The notes beneath the pieces are model-generated. The model saw only the letters and a program-made list of their open reading frames with translations. It was not told where the DNA came from and did not search any database. This document shows positions 61,756-64,000 of a stretch of DNA of 64,000 nucleotides, piece by piece. The stretch comes from Tenacibaculum sp. Its GTDB lineage: Bacteria; Bacteroidota; Bacteroidia; Flavobacteriales; Flavobacteriaceae. Made by a program: the position numbers and the translations under genes. Position 1 is the stretch's first letter. The number at the start of each line of letters is the position of its first letter. Location of the stretch: contig JAKVCX010000001.1 in assembly GCA_022448525.1 (NCBI GenBank), positions 124,001-188,000 of the forward strand, in the 5' to 3' direction.

Positions 61756-64000
61756 ATGAAAACTGAATATGATATTATTATCATTGGTGGTGGTGCCATG
61801 GGATTAGCAACTGCCGCAGAACTAGCGAATACCAAAAAGAACGTACTTGTTTTAGAGCAATTTGGATTTTTTAACGATAAAGGAAGTTCTGCAGGACTTT
61901 CTCGACAATTCAGAGTTCAATATGCACAGGAATATATGTCAGAACTTGCTTTAGAATCTATACCTTATTGGGAAAAACTTCAAAAAACAACTGACGAACA
62001 ACTTATTGATAAAGTAGGCTCATTATGGTTTGGAGATCCAAACATTAGTTCACAAGAAGGAGGAATTCAAGCTGCAATGGATGTTATGGACAAACTTCAT
62101 ATTCCATACACTCCACTTGATGCTAAACAAATTGAAGCTCAATATCCGTTTAAAGACTTACCAGAAGATTATAATGGATTCTTTCAAAAAGATGGTGGTA
62201 TTATTGATTTAAAAGCCACTTTAAAAGCTTTATTTAATATTGCAAATGATGCTGGAAATATAGATTTATTAGAGTTCACTCCTGTTACGAATATTCAATC
62301 ATTAAACACAGGAATCATCAATGTAGAAACTTCTGAACAACTTTACACGACAGAAAAATTAGTTATAACTCCAGGAGCATTTGTAAACGATATTCTAAAA
62401 CACTTTGGATTATCTGTAAATGTTGATATCTGGGAAATGTCTTCTGCCTATTATAAGAAAACAGAAGATATTACTTTACCAACTTGGTTTGTTTTCCAAG
62501 AACCTCAGAACACTAGTTTATTCTATGGTTTCCCGGAGGAGAACTGGGCAAATCCAGGATATCTTCGCGTGGCTCCAGATATTCCAGATCGTATACTAAA
62601 AGATCCGTCGGATAGAACTGGAATTCCTAGTGAAGAAAGTTTGGCTTTTAACTCTGCTTGGGTTCAAGATCATATGGTTGGTTTAGATAATACACCCGAA
62701 TTTACTTCTACGTGTTTAATTACATTGAACAATAACAATAAGGAATTAATGTTAGACACACTTCCTAATTGGGTTCACAATCATAAAAATATTATTGTTT
62801 ACACTGGAGGTTGGGCCGCTAAGTTTATTCCATTATTAGGAAAAATACTTTCTGATTTAGCAGTAAAAGGAAAGACTAAATTTGATATTTCTCACTTCAA
62901 AATTCAATGGCCAGTTGTTCGAGGTGAAATTAGCAATCGTTTTGTGACTAAAGAAGCTAAAAAACAGCAATTAGATGTCGCTATTATTGGTGCTGGTGCT
63001 TCGGGACTATATTCTGGATATAGGCTTTTAAACGGGACAAACAAGCAAAAGAATAAACTTAACTTAGATGTTGCCATATTTGAAATGAGTGATCGTATTG
63101 GAGGAAGATTAGAATCTGTAAAACTTCCAGGTATGAACGTTGTAGGAGAACTTGGAGGAATGCGTTATATGACAGAGCAAAAAATTGTAACTGCTTTAAT
63201 TGAAGATGTATTCTCAACTCAATATGGATTAAACCCAATCGACTTTCCAATGGGTGATGCGAATCATCATTTATATTATTTAAGAAAACAACGCTTCTTT
63301 GCTAATAGATTTTCTCAATCTCAAATAACTGGAGAGAAATTTAAGACTAGATATTTTGTTGAAGAACGATTTGATGGAATGAGTTCTGATGATATTTTCA
63401 CCGAAATTATTAGTGAAGTTTTAGAAGCTGATGGATATTCTTTAAAACAAATACAAGAAAACCCGAATCCAAGAGAAGAATGGAATCGAGTTAAACAAGA
63501 CTTAGTATATCAATTTGATGGACCTTATAAAGGAATTAAAGTTTATAAAATTGGATTCTGGAACTTATTAAAAGATCGATCTTCTCAGGAATGTTATGAA
63601 TTTTTAGCTCAGGCTGGAGGATACTATTCAAACACAATTAATTGGAATGCTGCAGAAGCTTTTCCTTATATGGTAGGAGATTTCGCAAGTGATTCTGTAA
63701 AATATAAAACAATAGAAGGTGGATATGATCAAATATTGACTTGTTTAGGAGATGACTTTATTCAACAAGGAGGTACAATTTATACAAGGAATAAACTTAA
63801 AACCTTCAGAAGAAATAAAGACAAATCAAGTGAATATAAATACATTCTAACTTTTTATAATTTAAACAAAGAAGAATATTATGAAGTAGAAGCTAAAGAC
63901 ATAATTTTAGGAATGCCTAAACGATCTTTAGAATTACTTGATCAAGATAACTTCTTCTTTAATCCAGAAAAAAATCATAAACTACATAACAACTTAAATT
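61756..64000 (+). CDS. two-domain FAD oxidase: sarcosine/N-methyl-amino-acid-oxidase-like N-half fused to L-amino-acid-oxidase-like C-half (3' truncated by window edge)
   Basis: Stop-free frame of 748 codons from ATG 61756; N-terminal DIIIIGGGAMGLATAAELA; second dinucleotide motif DVAIIGAGASGLYSGYRLL from about codon 407, followed by EMSDRIGGRLESV and GELGGMRYM. Absent from ORF track because no stop in window. Confidence 0.85.
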   Translation, partial: MKTEYDIIIIGGGAMGLATAAELANTKKNVLVLEQFGFFNDKGSSAGLSRQFRVQYAQEYMSELALESIPYWEKLQKTTDEQLIDKVGSLWFGDPNISSQEGGIQAAMDVMDKLHIPYTPLDAKQIEAQYPFKDLPEDYNGFFQKDGGIIDLKATLKALFNIANDAGNIDLLEFTPVTNIQSLNTGIINVETSEQLYTTEKLVITPGAFVNDILKHFGLSVNVDIWEMSSAYYKKTEDITLPTWFVFQEPQNTSLFYGFPEENWANPGYLRVAPDIPDRILKDPSDRTGIPSEESLAFNSAWVQDHMVGLDNTPEFTSTCLITLNNNNKELMLDTLPNWVHNHKNIIVYTGGWAAKFIPLLGKILSDLAVKGKTKFDISHFKIQWPVVRGEISNRFVTKEAKKQQLDVAIIGAGASGLYSGYRLLNGTNKQKNKLNLDVAIFEMSDRIGGRLESVKLPGMNVVGELGGMRYMTEQKIVTALIEDVFSTQYGLNPIDFPMGDANHHLYYLRKQRFFANRFSQSQITGEKFKTRYFVEERFDGMSSDDIFTEIISEVLEADGYSLKQIQENPNPREEWNRVKQDLVYQFDGPYKGIKVYKIGFWNLLKDRSSQECYEFLAQAGGYYSNTINWNAAEAFPYMVGDFASDSVKYKTIEGGYDQILTCLGDDFIQQGGTIYTRNKLKTFRRNKDKSSEYKYILTFYNLNKEEYYEVEAKDIILGMPKRSLELLDQDNFFFNPEKNHKLHNNLN

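Noticed and set aside
62030-62212. Plus-strand 60-aa ORF
   Set aside because: Out of frame inside the long flavoenzyme reading frame.
63059-63250. Minus-strand 63-aa ORF
   Set aside because: Antisense inside the long flavoenzyme reading frame.

Overview
This is a low-GC window with TAnnTTTG-type promoters, consistent with a Bacteroidota chromosome (probably Flavobacteriaceae; taxonomy is inferred). Most of it is ordinary chromosomal content: a glyoxylate-shunt locus (aceA, aceB and a divergent RamB/PrpR-like regulator), an acyl-CoA carboxylase subunit, YebC, a menaquinone cluster (menA/menC/menE with interleaved MBL, SRPBCC and CPBP genes), an Fe-S oxidoreductase pair, mlaD, amidase, an LptD-like protein, gap, pfkA, sdaA, gcvP, rpmE2, lpxK and a Nif3-like gene. 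No rRNA, tRNA, CRISPR array, transposase or prophage was recognised. Items worth a second look: (1) an ORF running off the right edge (61756-64000, absent from the ORF track because it has no stop in the window) that fuses a sarcosine/N-methyl-amino-acid-oxidase-like flavoenzyme to an L-amino-acid-oxidase-like flavoenzyme; (2) a short peptide gene with a Bacteroidota 'MKKSILNLG' natural-product-type leader, interrupted by an in-frame TGA (8742-8966); (3) a 14-bp perfect palindrome plus a repeated half-site between aceB and its probable regulator; (4) a minus-strand terminator and nested inverted repeats downstream of gcvP with no annotated gene, a candidate ncRNA or 41-aa membrane peptide; (5) tandem paralogous secreted proteins of unknown family. 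All functional names come from reading the sequence by eye; no database search was run.
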